Positions 1-7,338 of a stretch of 9,890 bases of DNA are shown in pieces. The notes under the pieces were generated by a model that had not been told where the DNA came from, searched no databases, and saw only the letters and a list, made by a program, of their open reading frames with translations. Position numbers and translations under genes: made by a program. This stretch comes from an uncultured Flavobacteriales bacterium (lineage in GTDB: Bacteria > Bacteroidota > Bacteroidia > Flavobacteriales_D > Sanyastnellaceae): the NCBI GenBank assembly GCA_938092195.1, contig CALKHD010000140.1:1-9890 (forward strand), given 5' to 3'. Positions within the stretch are counted from its first letter, which is position 1; every line of letters begins with the position of its first letter.

Positions 1-1610
1 AAAATGGAGATGGCCTTCACTTGGACATCGGAAAGGGAAGGCTAGATGACGATTCTGAGGTGTGGATGATGTATGACATCTCCGATCGGAAGCGAATTGA
101 ATTTGACTTGATCCAGGAGCGCGAGCGTTTTCGATTGTTGGTTCAGAGTTCGCCAAACGGCATCGTGATTTTGGTGGATGATTTGGTTCGCTACGTCAAC
201 CCAGTGGCCGAGGAGCTGTTTCTGGATGGACCTGATACCATAGAAGGAAGCCGGTTCTCAGCATTGTTTCCAGAGGAGCTGAGAGACCGGATTTCGGCCA
301 GCTCATCCCGCGCTAGGCAAGGTCAGAACGTGGAGGAATGGGAGTTGGAACTGCCTGATTCGGGCAAACGGCTTACCCTCAAGTGGAGGCTCACCATCTT
401 CGATGGACAGCCCGCCGTCCAAGTCAACCTGTCTGATGTGACCGACCGTCACTCCTTGATGCAAGAGCGCATTCGCGCAGAGGTTGCCGAGGAGGCCAAT
501 CAGCTGTTGACCCAGCAAATTGAACAGCGGATTGCAGCAGAGGCGGCTTTGAGAAGTGCGACCGCCCGAATGAGGTCCATTGTAGAGTCTGGAGAGGACT
601 TTATCATCTGGACGGCACAAACAAGCTTCGATGTCACAAGCGGCAATCGAAACTTTATGAATTGGTTGGTTCCAGATCAGAACGAGGAGGAACCCACACC
701 ACTTCAGCTGAGCGGGTGTTTGGCTCAGATGGTGGAAGAAAGTCAAAACGGGAATGGTTTTGATTTAGAAGACCGTTTCAACCGAGCGTTGGGTGGCGCT
801 CCACAGCGCTTTGAATGGTGTCTTGGCACGAGGGAAGAAAAGAATCGCCGTTGGTTGCAACTGTTCTTGAATCCGATTGAAAGTTCGGAGGGGCGTCCGG
901 AAATCAGTGCGATTGCCTACGACATCACAGATCGCAAAAGGATTGACCGAGCGATTCGAGGCGCACTGAAAGAGAAGGAAATTCTGTTGCAAGAAGTGCA
1001 CCACAGGGTCAAAAACAACCTTCAAATCATCAACTCCATCCTCAATCTGCAGAAGAAATTTGTAGAAGACGAGAATGCGATCACGGGCTTGGAAGAGATT
1101 CAGAATCGGATTTCTACCATGAGCATCATTCACGAGACGCTCTATCAAAACACAGACGTTTCCAGTATCGGCTTTTCTTCCTACCTCACCCGGATAGCAG
1201 GCAACATCATTCAGAGCTATCGGTCGGAGACCGTGGTGGAGCTGATCACAGAGTTAGAAGACATTCAAGCCCCTCTGGACCAGGCTATTCCGTGTGGTTT
1301 GATTCTGAACGAGTGGGTGTCGAATGCGATGAAATATGCGTTTGAAGGCCGCAAGAGTGGCGTCATTACGGTGGCGTTGCGCCGAAAAGAGCCCGAGGCA
1401 TTTCCTGAAGACGAAGAGATTCAAATCGAGGTCAGGGATGACGGTGTTGGATTGCCAGAAGGCTTTGACTGGAGCGGCCGTGATTCTTTGGGATTATACC
1501 TCGTTCAGGCCCTAAGTGAGCAGTTGGATGGTGAGTTATTGGCTGAAAGCGACGGAGGTACGCGCTTTTTGGTTAGCTTTCGGCGACCGAAAAACCTGTT
1601 TGACAGCTGA
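1..1610 (+). CDS. Multi-PAS sensor histidine kinase, HisKA_2 type (5' end missing)
   Basis: This is the 3' part of a sensor kinase that would autophosphorylate on histidine and pass the phosphate to a response regulator, probably the one encoded next. The frame is open through base 3 and the first residues are the tail of a PAS domain (YDISDRKRIE), so the true start lies outside the window; the TTG at 21 is not a credible start. Counting residues from base 21: end of a first PAS to about 27, second PAS about 34-145, a helical coiled-coil-like linker about 146-182, third PAS about 183-310 ending in YDITDRKRID, HisKA_2 dimerisation/phosphoacceptor region about 315-390 with EVHHRVKNN (His327/328), and a HATPase domain with N box NEWVSNAMKYAF (about 430), G1 box DDGVGLP and G2 box SLGLYLV. 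No membrane segment is visible in this part, so it may be cytosolic. The signal is unknown. Family assignment is firm; the pairing is inferred from adjacency. Confidence 0.9.
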   Translation, partial: NGDGLHLDIGKGRLDDDSEVWMMYDISDRKRIEFDLIQERERFRLLVQSSPNGIVILVDDLVRYVNPVAEELFLDGPDTIEGSRFSALFPEELRDRISASSSRARQGQNVEEWELELPDSGKRLTLKWRLTIFDGQPAVQVNLSDVTDRHSLMQERIRAEVAEEANQLLTQQIEQRIAAEAALRSATARMRSIVESGEDFIIWTAQTSFDVTSGNRNFMNWLVPDQNEEEPTPLQLSGCLAQMVEESQNGNGFDLEDRFNRALGGAPQRFEWCLGTREEKNRRWLQLFLNPIESSEGRPEISAIAYDITDRKRIDRAIRGALKEKEILLQEVHHRVKNNLQIINSILNLQKKFVEDENAITGLEEIQNRISTMSIIHETLYQNTDVSSIGFSSYLTRIAGNIIQSYRSETVVELITELEDIQAPLDQAIPCGLILNEWVSNAMKYAFEGRKSGVITVALRRKEPEAFPEDEEIQIEVRDDGVGLPEGFDWSGRDSLGLYLVQALSEQLDGELLAESDGGTRFLVSFRRPKNLFDS

Positions 1611-1630
1611 TGGACGTACTTCCATCGAAT

Positions 1631-1666
1631 GTTTCGAGGTTTTTTAGTAGAACCTGAACCCGAAAC
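1631..1666 (+). promoter_or_regulatory. Imperfect hairpin in the kinase-regulator gap
   Basis: Between the kinase stop and the regulator start lie nested inverted repeats: GTTTCG (1631-1636) pairs with CGAAAC (1661-1666), and inside it AGGTT (1637-1641) pairs with AACCT (1651-1655), leaving a five-base bulge on the 3' side. A second register (GGTT with AACC at 1657-1660) is also possible. There is no U-tract after the stem, so it does not look like a standard terminator. It may be an mRNA structure that tunes expression of the regulator, or a chance structure. Confidence 0.3.
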
Positions 1667-1674
1667 AGAAGTCT

Positions 1675-2424
1675 ATGGCCATCAATATCCTGGTTACTGA
1701 GGATGAAAGCATCGTCCGCAAAGACATCGAGCAGACGCTCGAAAAAATCGGTTACAACGTCGTAGCATCAGCAGACAACGGAGAAGACGCCATTGATTTG
1801 GCGGTCCGTCATCGTCCTGATGTGGTCCTGATGGACATCATGTTGAAAGGAGACATGAACGGCATTGCAGCAGCCGAAGAAATCAAAAGAACCTTAGATG
1901 TGCCCATCATCTTCTTGACGGCTTATGCCGACAGAAGTACGTTGGGGGAGGCCAAGTTGGCCGAACCACACGGCTACATCCTCAAGCCTTTCAAGGACGT
2001 CGACTTGCAGACCAGCATTGAGATGGCCTTGCACAAGTTCTCTAAGGAGCAGGAGGCTCGGTTGGAGAATGAGTTCTTGAGGAACATGGCCGAGCACAAG
2101 GAAACGGCTGAATACCTGTTCGTGAAGAACCGCAGTCGCTTGATGCGAATTGAGTTTGACGACTTGTTGTTCATCGAGGCGCTCAAGGATTATGTGGTGG
2201 TTCACACACCAGAGCAGAGCTACACCATTCACAGCACCATGAAGGACGTGGAGAACAAGCTCAACGAGCGTCGGTTCATGCGTGTCCACCGCAGTTACAT
2301 TGTGAACTTGGACTCCATCCACAGCATCAAATACTCCATGATCCAAGTGAGAGGAATGGAGAAAGAAATCCCCATTGGCGGTAGCTACAAGGACATTTTG
2401 GCCAGCAGAATCAACCTGCTCTGA
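1675..2424 (+). CDS. LytTR-family response regulator
   Basis: A 249-residue cytosolic DNA-binding response regulator. The receiver domain spans about residues 1-120 and has the expected active-site set: acidic pair Glu9/Asp10, phosphoacceptor Asp54 (in VVLMDIML), Thr82 and Lys104 (in LKPF). After a short linker, a LytTR domain occupies about 146-249, recognisable from FIEALKDYVVVHT and FMRVHRSYIVNL. LytTR domains bind short imperfect direct repeats in promoters; I see no clear repeat of that kind in this window, so the target genes are probably elsewhere. The gene follows the HisKA_2 kinase by 64 bases in the same direction and is followed by a strong terminator 29 bases on, so the two form a transcription unit or the end of one. 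ATG at 1675 begins directly with the first strand of the receiver domain (MAINILVTEDE), which supports this start. Confidence 0.93.
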   Translation: MAINILVTEDESIVRKDIEQTLEKIGYNVVASADNGEDAIDLAVRHRPDVVLMDIMLKGDMNGIAAAEEIKRTLDVPIIFLTAYADRSTLGEAKLAEPHGYILKPFKDVDLQTSIEMALHKFSKEQEARLENEFLRNMAEHKETAEYLFVKNRSRLMRIEFDDLLFIEALKDYVVVHTPEQSYTIHSTMKDVENKLNERRFMRVHRSYIVNLDSIHSIKYSMIQVRGMEKEIPIGGSYKDILASRINLL

Positions 2425-2453
2425 CCACGGCCCTATAGTGCCATTAGAAAACG

Positions 2454-2484
2454 AAAAACCCCGGGAACATCCCGGGGTTTTTTT
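2454..2484. terminator. Bidirectional Rho-independent terminator
   Basis: A perfect 12-bp stem (2454-2465 with 2471-2482) has a CCCCGGG/CCCGGGG core and a five-base AACAT loop. On the plus strand it is followed by a run of T (to 2484), and on the minus strand its complement also ends in TTTTT. It can therefore end transcription of the response regulator (stop at 2424) on the plus strand and of tRNA-Asn (3' end at 2489) on the minus strand. Confidence 0.9.
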
Positions 2485-2488
2485 GTTG

Positions 2489-2562
2489 CTCCCCCACCTG
2501 GACTCGAACCAGGGACCTACTGATTAACAGTCAGTCGCTCTAACCAGCTGAGCTATAGGGGA
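2489..2562 (-). tRNA. tRNA-Asn (anticodon GTT)
   Basis: The minus strand folds as a complete 74-base cloverleaf. The acceptor stem is TCCCCTA with TGGGGGA, with a single T-G wobble. The D arm is GCTC/GAGC, the anticodon stem ACTGA/TCAGT with loop CTGTTAA, and the T arm CCTGG/CCAGG with loop TTCGAGT. The anticodon is GTT, which reads asparagine codons AAC and AAU. The discriminator base is G. The bases after it read CAA, so the CCA tail is not encoded and must be added by tRNA nucleotidyltransferase. The gene is transcribed alone, with its own promoter candidate upstream and a shared terminator downstream. Confidence 0.97.
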
Positions 2563-2590
2563 ATGCTCAACCTTCATTTCTGAAGGAGCG

Positions 2591-2621
2591 CAAAGATACG
2601 CCGTTTCGACATTTGGTGCAA
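2591..2621 (-). promoter_or_regulatory. Bacteroidota-type promoter for tRNA-Asn
   Basis: On the minus strand, TATCTTTG (complement of 2591-2598) matches the Bacteroidota -7 consensus TAnnTTTG exactly. A TTG for the -33 element (complement of 2619-2621) lies 20 bases upstream. Transcription would start near 2585, giving a leader of roughly 20 bases before the tRNA 5' end at 2562. The motif and spacing are seen directly; the activity is inferred. Confidence 0.65.
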
Positions 2622-2626
2622 TGCTG

Positions 2627-2655
2627 TTGTGTGCAACTGCCCTCCACTAACTTTG
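2627..2655 (+). promoter_or_regulatory. Bacteroidota-type promoter for the PfkB kinase gene
   Basis: TAACTTTG at 2648-2655 matches the -7 consensus TAnnTTTG exactly, with TTG at 2627-2629 as the -33 element and an 18-base spacer. Transcription would start near 2660, about 15 bases before the ATG at 2675. That leader carries no Shine-Dalgarno motif, as is usual in this phylum. Confidence 0.6.
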
Positions 2656-2674
2656 CCGCGCTAAATCAATCCAG

Positions 2675-3631
2675 ATGTCTTGGAACTCCCCATCCGTTGT
2701 TGTCGTTGGAACCGTTGCGTTTGACTCCATCAAAACCCCGTTTGGCGAAAGGCACCGCATCGTAGGCGGGGCTGGGACTTACATCGGTTGGTCCACCAGC
2801 AGGCTGGGGGTTCAGTCGGGATTGGTGAGTGTGATTGGTGAGGACTTTCCCCAAGCGGAGTTGGACAGCATGAAAGAGGCGGGCATGGGCCTTGAAGGCG
2901 TGGCCTGTCCTGAGGGGGGCAAGAGCTTTTATTGGTCGGGCTCCTATCACATGGACATGAACGGCAGAGACACGTTGGCCACAGAGCTGAATGTGCTGGC
3001 TGATTTCAAGCCCGTCATTCCGGAGGCATGGCGGAAGTCGAGATACGTGATGTTGGGCAACATTGACCCAACCTTGCAGGCTTCGGTTTTGGATCAAATG
3101 GACGAGCGACCAGAGCTGGTGGTTTTGGACACCATGAACTTTTGGATGGACATTGCCATTGAGCCGCTGAAGGCGGTCATTGCTCGGGTGGACGTCCTGA
3201 CCATCAATGACGAAGAAGCCCGTCAATTGAGCGGGGAGCGCAGTCTGATCAAGGCAGCGCGTTCGATTTTGAACATGGGCCCCCGTTACCTCGTGATCAA
3301 AAAAGGTGAGCATGGCGCATTCCTGTTTCACGTCGCGGACGGACAGGTTCAATACTTCTTCTGCCCAGCACTTCCCCTGGAGGACGTAGTGGACCCAACG
3401 GGAGCCGGCGACACTTTTGCGGGCGGATTTATCGGACACATTGCCCGCAGAGGGAGCACGGACTTCGAAACCCTTAAGCAGGGCGTGGTTGTGGGCAGTG
3501 CATTGGCCAGCTTCACCTGTGAAGAGTTTGGAACCGACGGAATTCGGTCCGTCAGCACCGGGGAGCTGGAAGATCGCATCGATGCCTTCCGCCGCATGAC
3601 GGACTGGAAGCCGCAATTGGTGGGGGCTTAA
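2675..3631 (+). CDS. PfkB (ribokinase-like) family kinase, substrate unknown
   Basis: A 318-residue cytosolic kinase of the ribokinase/PfkB fold, which transfers phosphate from ATP to a hydroxyl of a sugar or nucleoside-like substrate. The N-terminal region has the substrate-side signature GTVAFDSI (12-19) and the glycine motif GGAGTYIG (31-38). The C-terminal ATP/anion-hole signature DPTGAGDTFAGG starts at Asp240, with Asp246 as the expected catalytic base. Length is typical for the family. The stretch LDTMNFWMD and the segment around INDEEARQLSGE resemble a form I associate with conserved Bacteroidota PfkB proteins of unassigned substrate. The start at 2675 is supported by the promoter candidate just upstream and by the early beta strand (VVVVGTVAF). 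It is a single gene facing the M23 peptidase gene, with only five bases between the two stop codons. Confidence 0.92.
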   Translation: MSWNSPSVVVVGTVAFDSIKTPFGERHRIVGGAGTYIGWSTSRLGVQSGLVSVIGEDFPQAELDSMKEAGMGLEGVACPEGGKSFYWSGSYHMDMNGRDTLATELNVLADFKPVIPEAWRKSRYVMLGNIDPTLQASVLDQMDERPELVVLDTMNFWMDIAIEPLKAVIARVDVLTINDEEARQLSGERSLIKAARSILNMGPRYLVIKKGEHGAFLFHVADGQVQYFFCPALPLEDVVDPTGAGDTFAGGFIGHIARRGSTDFETLKQGVVVGSALASFTCEEFGTDGIRSVSTGELEDRIDAFRRMTDWKPQLVGA

Positions 3632-3635
3632 GCCC
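3624..3635. repeat. 12-bp palindrome between convergent stop codons
   Basis: GGGCTTAAGCCC is a perfect palindrome that contains the TAA stop of the PfkB gene and ends one base before the M23 stop. As RNA it can form only a GGGC/GCCC stem with a TTAA loop and has no T-tract on either side, so it is at best a weak bidirectional terminator. No better terminator is seen between the two convergent genes. Confidence 0.35.
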
Positions 3636-3636
3636 G

Positions 3637-4509
3637 CTATTCTAAGCTCATCCTCAACTGAGGATCAATGGCCGTTCCGGATTCCCACCATTCAAAGTGG
3701 AGGTGGGGCCCAGAGCTGTGATCGCCAGAGTTTCCGATAAAGGCCAGCAATTCACCCTGCTCAACACGGTCACCTGACTGGACTTCCAGTCGGCTGTTGT
3801 GCATGTACACGGAAACCCGGTCGCCTGGGTGTTGAACCATGATGGTGTGTCCTCCCCCCGAAGTAAAGCCAGCGAAGACCACCGTTCCCGAGCCAACGGC
3901 CTTCACTGGGCTGTCTTCCGGCGCAACCAGGTCTACGCCCCAATGGCCGACTTGCGGGTCCCAGGGTGACGAGATTTGGCCTTCAACTGGGGGCAGCCAG
4001 ATTCCAGAACTCTCCAAACTTCCGGGTTTTCCTATGGCAAAGGCGTCCTCTTCTTCGACGCGTGAGCGAAGTCCAGTGAGCGCATCACCGGGTTGTTGGG
4101 AGAGAGAAGAAGGAAGGGCCTCCGGGGGCTCGATGTTGGCGATGACCTCCATGGACTGAGGGGGAAGCTCTCCCGAGAAGATGGCCTTGAGGTTGGCGAT
4201 GTATCGACCTTGGGCTTCCAGGATGTTCGATAGTGAATCTGCCGTTTGGATGGCCTCCTCTTGCATGATTCTGGTCTCGGTGGTCATGTATCCAGGAACC
4301 ACCACCTCGCGAAGCGGGGTCCATGCAATCAGGGCGTAGGTGATCGCGGCAACGACGATCACGCTTCCAGCAGCCAGCCATTTTAATTGCAGGGGCTGAA
4401 CCTTCATGGCCCAGCGCTCGGCAAAGGTTCCCTCTTCTTGAAGAATCAACCTGAACCGCTGTTTTGACGACTTTTTATGAGGCTTTGATGTGGGCTCTTT
4501 CTGTTCCAT
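3637..4509 (-). CDS. Membrane-anchored M23 (LytM) family peptidase
   Basis: A predicted zinc endopeptidase that cuts peptide cross-bridges in peptidoglycan, anchored in the inner membrane with its catalytic domain in the periplasm. From the ATG at 4509 the protein is 290 residues: a basic cytosolic N-terminus with a segment (RFRLILQEEGTFAERW) that I recognise in Bacteroidota M23 proteins, one membrane helix at about 43-63, a helical stalk at about 70-115, and the M23 domain at about 170-285. Zinc and catalytic residues are present: HWGVD (His189, Asp193), His237 and HLHFE (His269, His271), so it should be active. The frame stays open to an ATG at 4644, but that start would overlap sprE and would put an unrelated stretch ahead of the family's usual N-terminus, so 4509 is preferred. 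It is divergent from sprE across 114 bases. M23 peptidases often work with bactofilins, and one is encoded nearby. Confidence 0.88.
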   Translation of the reverse strand: MEQKEPTSKPHKKSSKQRFRLILQEEGTFAERWAMKVQPLQLKWLAAGSVIVVAAITYALIAWTPLREVVVPGYMTTETRIMQEEAIQTADSLSNILEAQGRYIANLKAIFSGELPPQSMEVIANIEPPEALPSSLSQQPGDALTGLRSRVEEEDAFAIGKPGSLESSGIWLPPVEGQISSPWDPQVGHWGVDLVAPEDSPVKAVGSGTVVFAGFTSGGGHTIMVQHPGDRVSVYMHNSRLEVQSGDRVEQGELLAFIGNSGDHSSGPHLHFEWWESGTAIDPQLRMSLE

Positions 4510-4551
4510 CTCCAGGCCAAAGATGGACGACAACGGAGGAAGAGCATCGAA

Positions 4552-4586
4552 TTTGTGACTGACCCGCTTGGAATGCAATATTTTCG
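4552..4586 (+). promoter_or_regulatory. Weak promoter candidate for the sprE operon
   Basis: The 114-base gap between the divergent M23 and sprE starts should hold promoters for both. On the plus strand TATTTTCG (4579-4586) differs by one base from TAnnTTTG. TTTG at 4552-4555 could be its -33 element, although the 23-base spacer is longer than ideal. For the minus strand the only near match is CATCTTTG (complement of 4518-4525), which would give an almost leaderless M23 message. Confidence 0.3.
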
Positions 4587-4623
4587 CGGCTTCTGAGTTG
4601 GTCGCTCGGAACATAGGCTCAAC

Positions 4624-7317
4624 ATGAACCACAAGTCCTCTCAACCCTCCTCATGGAACTGCATTCGCCCGGTGCTGAACAAGCTGGGTATGTTGTCCCT
4701 GCTTTTTTTCTTGGCTGGTTGCACCACCCAAAGGGACGGGCGTTTCTATCGTGCCTATCACAACACCACTTCCCGATTCAATGGTTTTCACTTTGCGCGG
4801 CTCGCCATGGAGGAGGCCGATCAAAAGTTGGCCGAGACGCACGAGGAGAATTGGGACGAGGTGATTCCTCTGTTTTTGGTGGGCACGGAGGATCAGGCGG
4901 ACTTTTTGTACCCGCTGATGGAACGGGCCATAGAAAAGTGCTCGCGTGTTGTGGACCGACACGCCATGACCCCGCCGAGGAGCGCACAAAAAGACTTCAA
5001 GCGCCCTCAGCTCAACCGGTGGATTGACGACAACTACACCCTCATTGGAAAGGGCCACTTCTACAAAGGGGACCTCTCCAAGGCAGAGGAGGTATTCAAG
5101 TATTTGCAGCGGACACACAAGGAACCAGACAGTCAAGTGGCGGCAGGGACATGGCTGGCGCGGACCTACATGGCCATGGAAAACATGCCCAAGGCCAATT
5201 CGGCTTTGCTCAAGGCGGTCGGGGAGCGCGACGCCTCAGATGAATTGAGGGCACAGGCGTTTATGGTTCAGGCCCAATTCAATCTCACGCAGAGCAACAT
5301 TGAGGAGGCAATGCGTTCGTTGGAACGGGCCATCCCCATGATCAAGCCAAAGCGAGACAGGGCACGCCCATTGTTTGTCTTGGCTCAGCTCAAGCGGGAA
5401 TATGGAAGCAACCGCGAGGCCATTGAGCTCTTCGACGACATTGTCAAGCTGAAGACCCCGTATGAGATGGAGTTCCAAGCCCGCATGCAGCAGGCGTTGG
5501 CTTTTGACAGACGCCGTGGAGACAGTGAAGAGATCAAGGAGTTGTTCTTCGACATGTTGGAGGACGACAAAAACGAGGAATACCGAGATCAGATTTTTTA
5601 CGCGCTGGCTCAAATTGAGCTGGAAGAGTTGAACCGCGATGAGGGCATGGACTTCTTGAGGGACGCCCTTTCCGAAAACTCTGGGAACAGAAGGCCCAGA
5701 ATGAAGAGCTTCTTGGGTTTGGCGGACCTGCATTTGGAAGACCGTGAGTATGAGTTGGCGCAGGCATACTACGACAGCACCTTGGCCAACATGAATGAAG
5801 ATCACCCGAGGTATGCGGAGGTCAGAAACAATGCGCGCAGTTTGACTGAGTTGGTGGAGCAGTTGACAATCATCGTTCGAAATGACAGCTTGAGGGAGCT
5901 CTGTGATTTGGATGAAAGCGACCGATACGCTCGGATGGAGGACATCATCGAGGGGCTGAGGCTGGAGCAAGAGGCTGAGGCAGAAGAAGCGGAACGGCTG
6001 GCCGAAGAGGCCCGGAAAGAGAGCTTGTCCATGCCGGGAAGTGAAACGGCATTTTGGCCTTACAACCCCAGGTTGCGCGATGCCGGACAGAGGAACTTCT
6101 TTGACCTTTGGGGAGACCGCCTTTTGGAGGACGATTGGCGCCGAAGCAGAAAGCTGGCCTCCGGTTTCAGTGTCATTGAAGATGTGGCCGAGGAGATGGC
6201 TTCAGGAAACCTGTTGGGGACAGGAGGGGAGCTGCCCACGCCCGAAGAGCTTCTCGAAGGGCTTCCATGCTCTGAAGAGCAAAGGCAAGGAGCGGATGTC
6301 CAAACGGCCACGGCTGTGTACCAAAGCGGCGTCATTTACAAGGAGAAACTCGAAGACACAGACAATGCCATCGAGTCTTGGGTAGACCTCATTGACCGCT
6401 ACGACGAAAGCGAAGAGCACCCTTTGGCTCACTATCAATTGTACCGGACTTACCTCTTTTTGGAAGAGACCGAGAACTACCAAAACCCGTTCTGCGGGAC
6501 ATGCAACTCTCAGTACTGGGCAGACCAGATTTCATTGCTTTACCCAGACAGTGAGTGGGCGCAACTGGTGGAAGATCCAGATTTCGTGGACTTTGAGGAG
6601 CAGCGACGCATCGACGAATTGGCCGCCTACGAGGAACACCTGATTCGCTACTATGCCCAAAAGGATTACCAGGGCATTTTGACAGAGGTCAATGCCATGT
6701 TGGATACGGTCCCCAACCACACACAAGAATGCCGGTACCGTTTCTTGCGGGCCCAGTGCATTGGCTGGTTGGATGGACGCGCTCGCGGTCGGGACAATTA
6801 CATTCAAGCCCTTGAGTCTGTTGTGGCATCATGCGACTCTTCAGAACAGGGTGCTGCCGCTGCTGAGATCTTGGCCGGCCTGGGTCAAGGAGCACAACCT
6901 GAAAAGGAAAAGGTGGACGCCGTGCCACAGCTGCCGGACTTCGGGAATTTCAAGGACAAACCCGTCTTGGAGCATTACCTCGGGGTGATCATTCCCGTGA
7001 GAGAGGGGGGTGCGGATCAAATCAAAGCGGACCTATCCGACTTCAATCGACAGTTTTTTGCAAGCGGGAACTTGAAGGTGACCAGCAATTTGTTAGACCG
7101 AGAAAACCAATTGGTGTTGGTCAAGAAGTTCGCCCGCAAGGATCGAGCGGTGGATTATTTCAAGGTCTTAACCACCAATCGCGAGTCCATGATCGACTTC
7201 AACACCAGCGGGAATCAGGTGTTTGTCATCCACACCGAGAACTATGTTGAGCTCTTTAAGGGCAAAGACATAGAGGGGTACATGCGATTCTTCGAACAGT
7301 ACTACCTTCGGGAGTAA
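4624..7317 (+). CDS. sprE: SprE/PorW-like TPR lipoprotein of type IX secretion and gliding
   Basis: An 897-residue lipoprotein close in size to SprE of gliding Flavobacteria (PorW in Porphyromonas), which is required for the type IX secretion system that exports proteins across the outer membrane. A signal peptide with lipobox LAGC puts the lipidated cysteine at residue 33. The N-terminal segment after it (YHNTTSRFNGFHFARLA) is the stretch by which I recognise the family. Tetratricopeptide-like helix pairs follow at about 136-205, 213-290, 318-348 and 357-390. A strongly charged Glu/Ala-rich coiled coil spans about 443-469, more TPR-like helices run at about 561-615 and beyond, and a conserved-looking C-terminal domain occupies about 770-897. 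A CxxC (Cys624, Cys627) in the middle is unusual to my eye. The gene lies 21 bases before the bactofilin gene. Assignment rests on architecture and recalled family features; other TPR lipoproteins are less likely. Confidence 0.83.
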   Translation: MNHKSSQPSSWNCIRPVLNKLGMLSLLFFLAGCTTQRDGRFYRAYHNTTSRFNGFHFARLAMEEADQKLAETHEENWDEVIPLFLVGTEDQADFLYPLMERAIEKCSRVVDRHAMTPPRSAQKDFKRPQLNRWIDDNYTLIGKGHFYKGDLSKAEEVFKYLQRTHKEPDSQVAAGTWLARTYMAMENMPKANSALLKAVGERDASDELRAQAFMVQAQFNLTQSNIEEAMRSLERAIPMIKPKRDRARPLFVLAQLKREYGSNREAIELFDDIVKLKTPYEMEFQARMQQALAFDRRRGDSEEIKELFFDMLEDDKNEEYRDQIFYALAQIELEELNRDEGMDFLRDALSENSGNRRPRMKSFLGLADLHLEDREYELAQAYYDSTLANMNEDHPRYAEVRNNARSLTELVEQLTIIVRNDSLRELCDLDESDRYARMEDIIEGLRLEQEAEAEEAERLAEEARKESLSMPGSETAFWPYNPRLRDAGQRNFFDLWGDRLLEDDWRRSRKLASGFSVIEDVAEEMASGNLLGTGGELPTPEELLEGLPCSEEQRQGADVQTATAVYQSGVIYKEKLEDTDNAIESWVDLIDRYDESEEHPLAHYQLYRTYLFLEETENYQNPFCGTCNSQYWADQISLLYPDSEWAQLVEDPDFVDFEEQRRIDELAAYEEHLIRYYAQKDYQGILTEVNAMLDTVPNHTQECRYRFLRAQCIGWLDGRARGRDNYIQALESVVASCDSSEQGAAAAEILAGLGQGAQPEKEKVDAVPQLPDFGNFKDKPVLEHYLGVIIPVREGGADQIKADLSDFNRQFFASGNLKVTSNLLDRENQLVLVKKFARKDRAVDYFKVLTTNRESMIDFNTSGNQVFVIHTENYVELFKGKDIEGYMRFFEQYYLRE

Positions 7318-7338
7318 CGCGCAGAACGGAATCAAACC

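Noticed and set aside
2666..3616. A 316-residue open frame on the minus strand opposite the PfkB gene
   Set aside because: It lies wholly antisense to a clear kinase gene, its translation is rich in His/Gln/Val as expected from reading biased codons backwards, and it has no recognisable domain.
5236..5970. A 244-residue minus-strand open frame inside sprE
   Set aside because: Antisense to a well-supported lipoprotein gene, with no domain; it arises from the codon bias of the coding strand.
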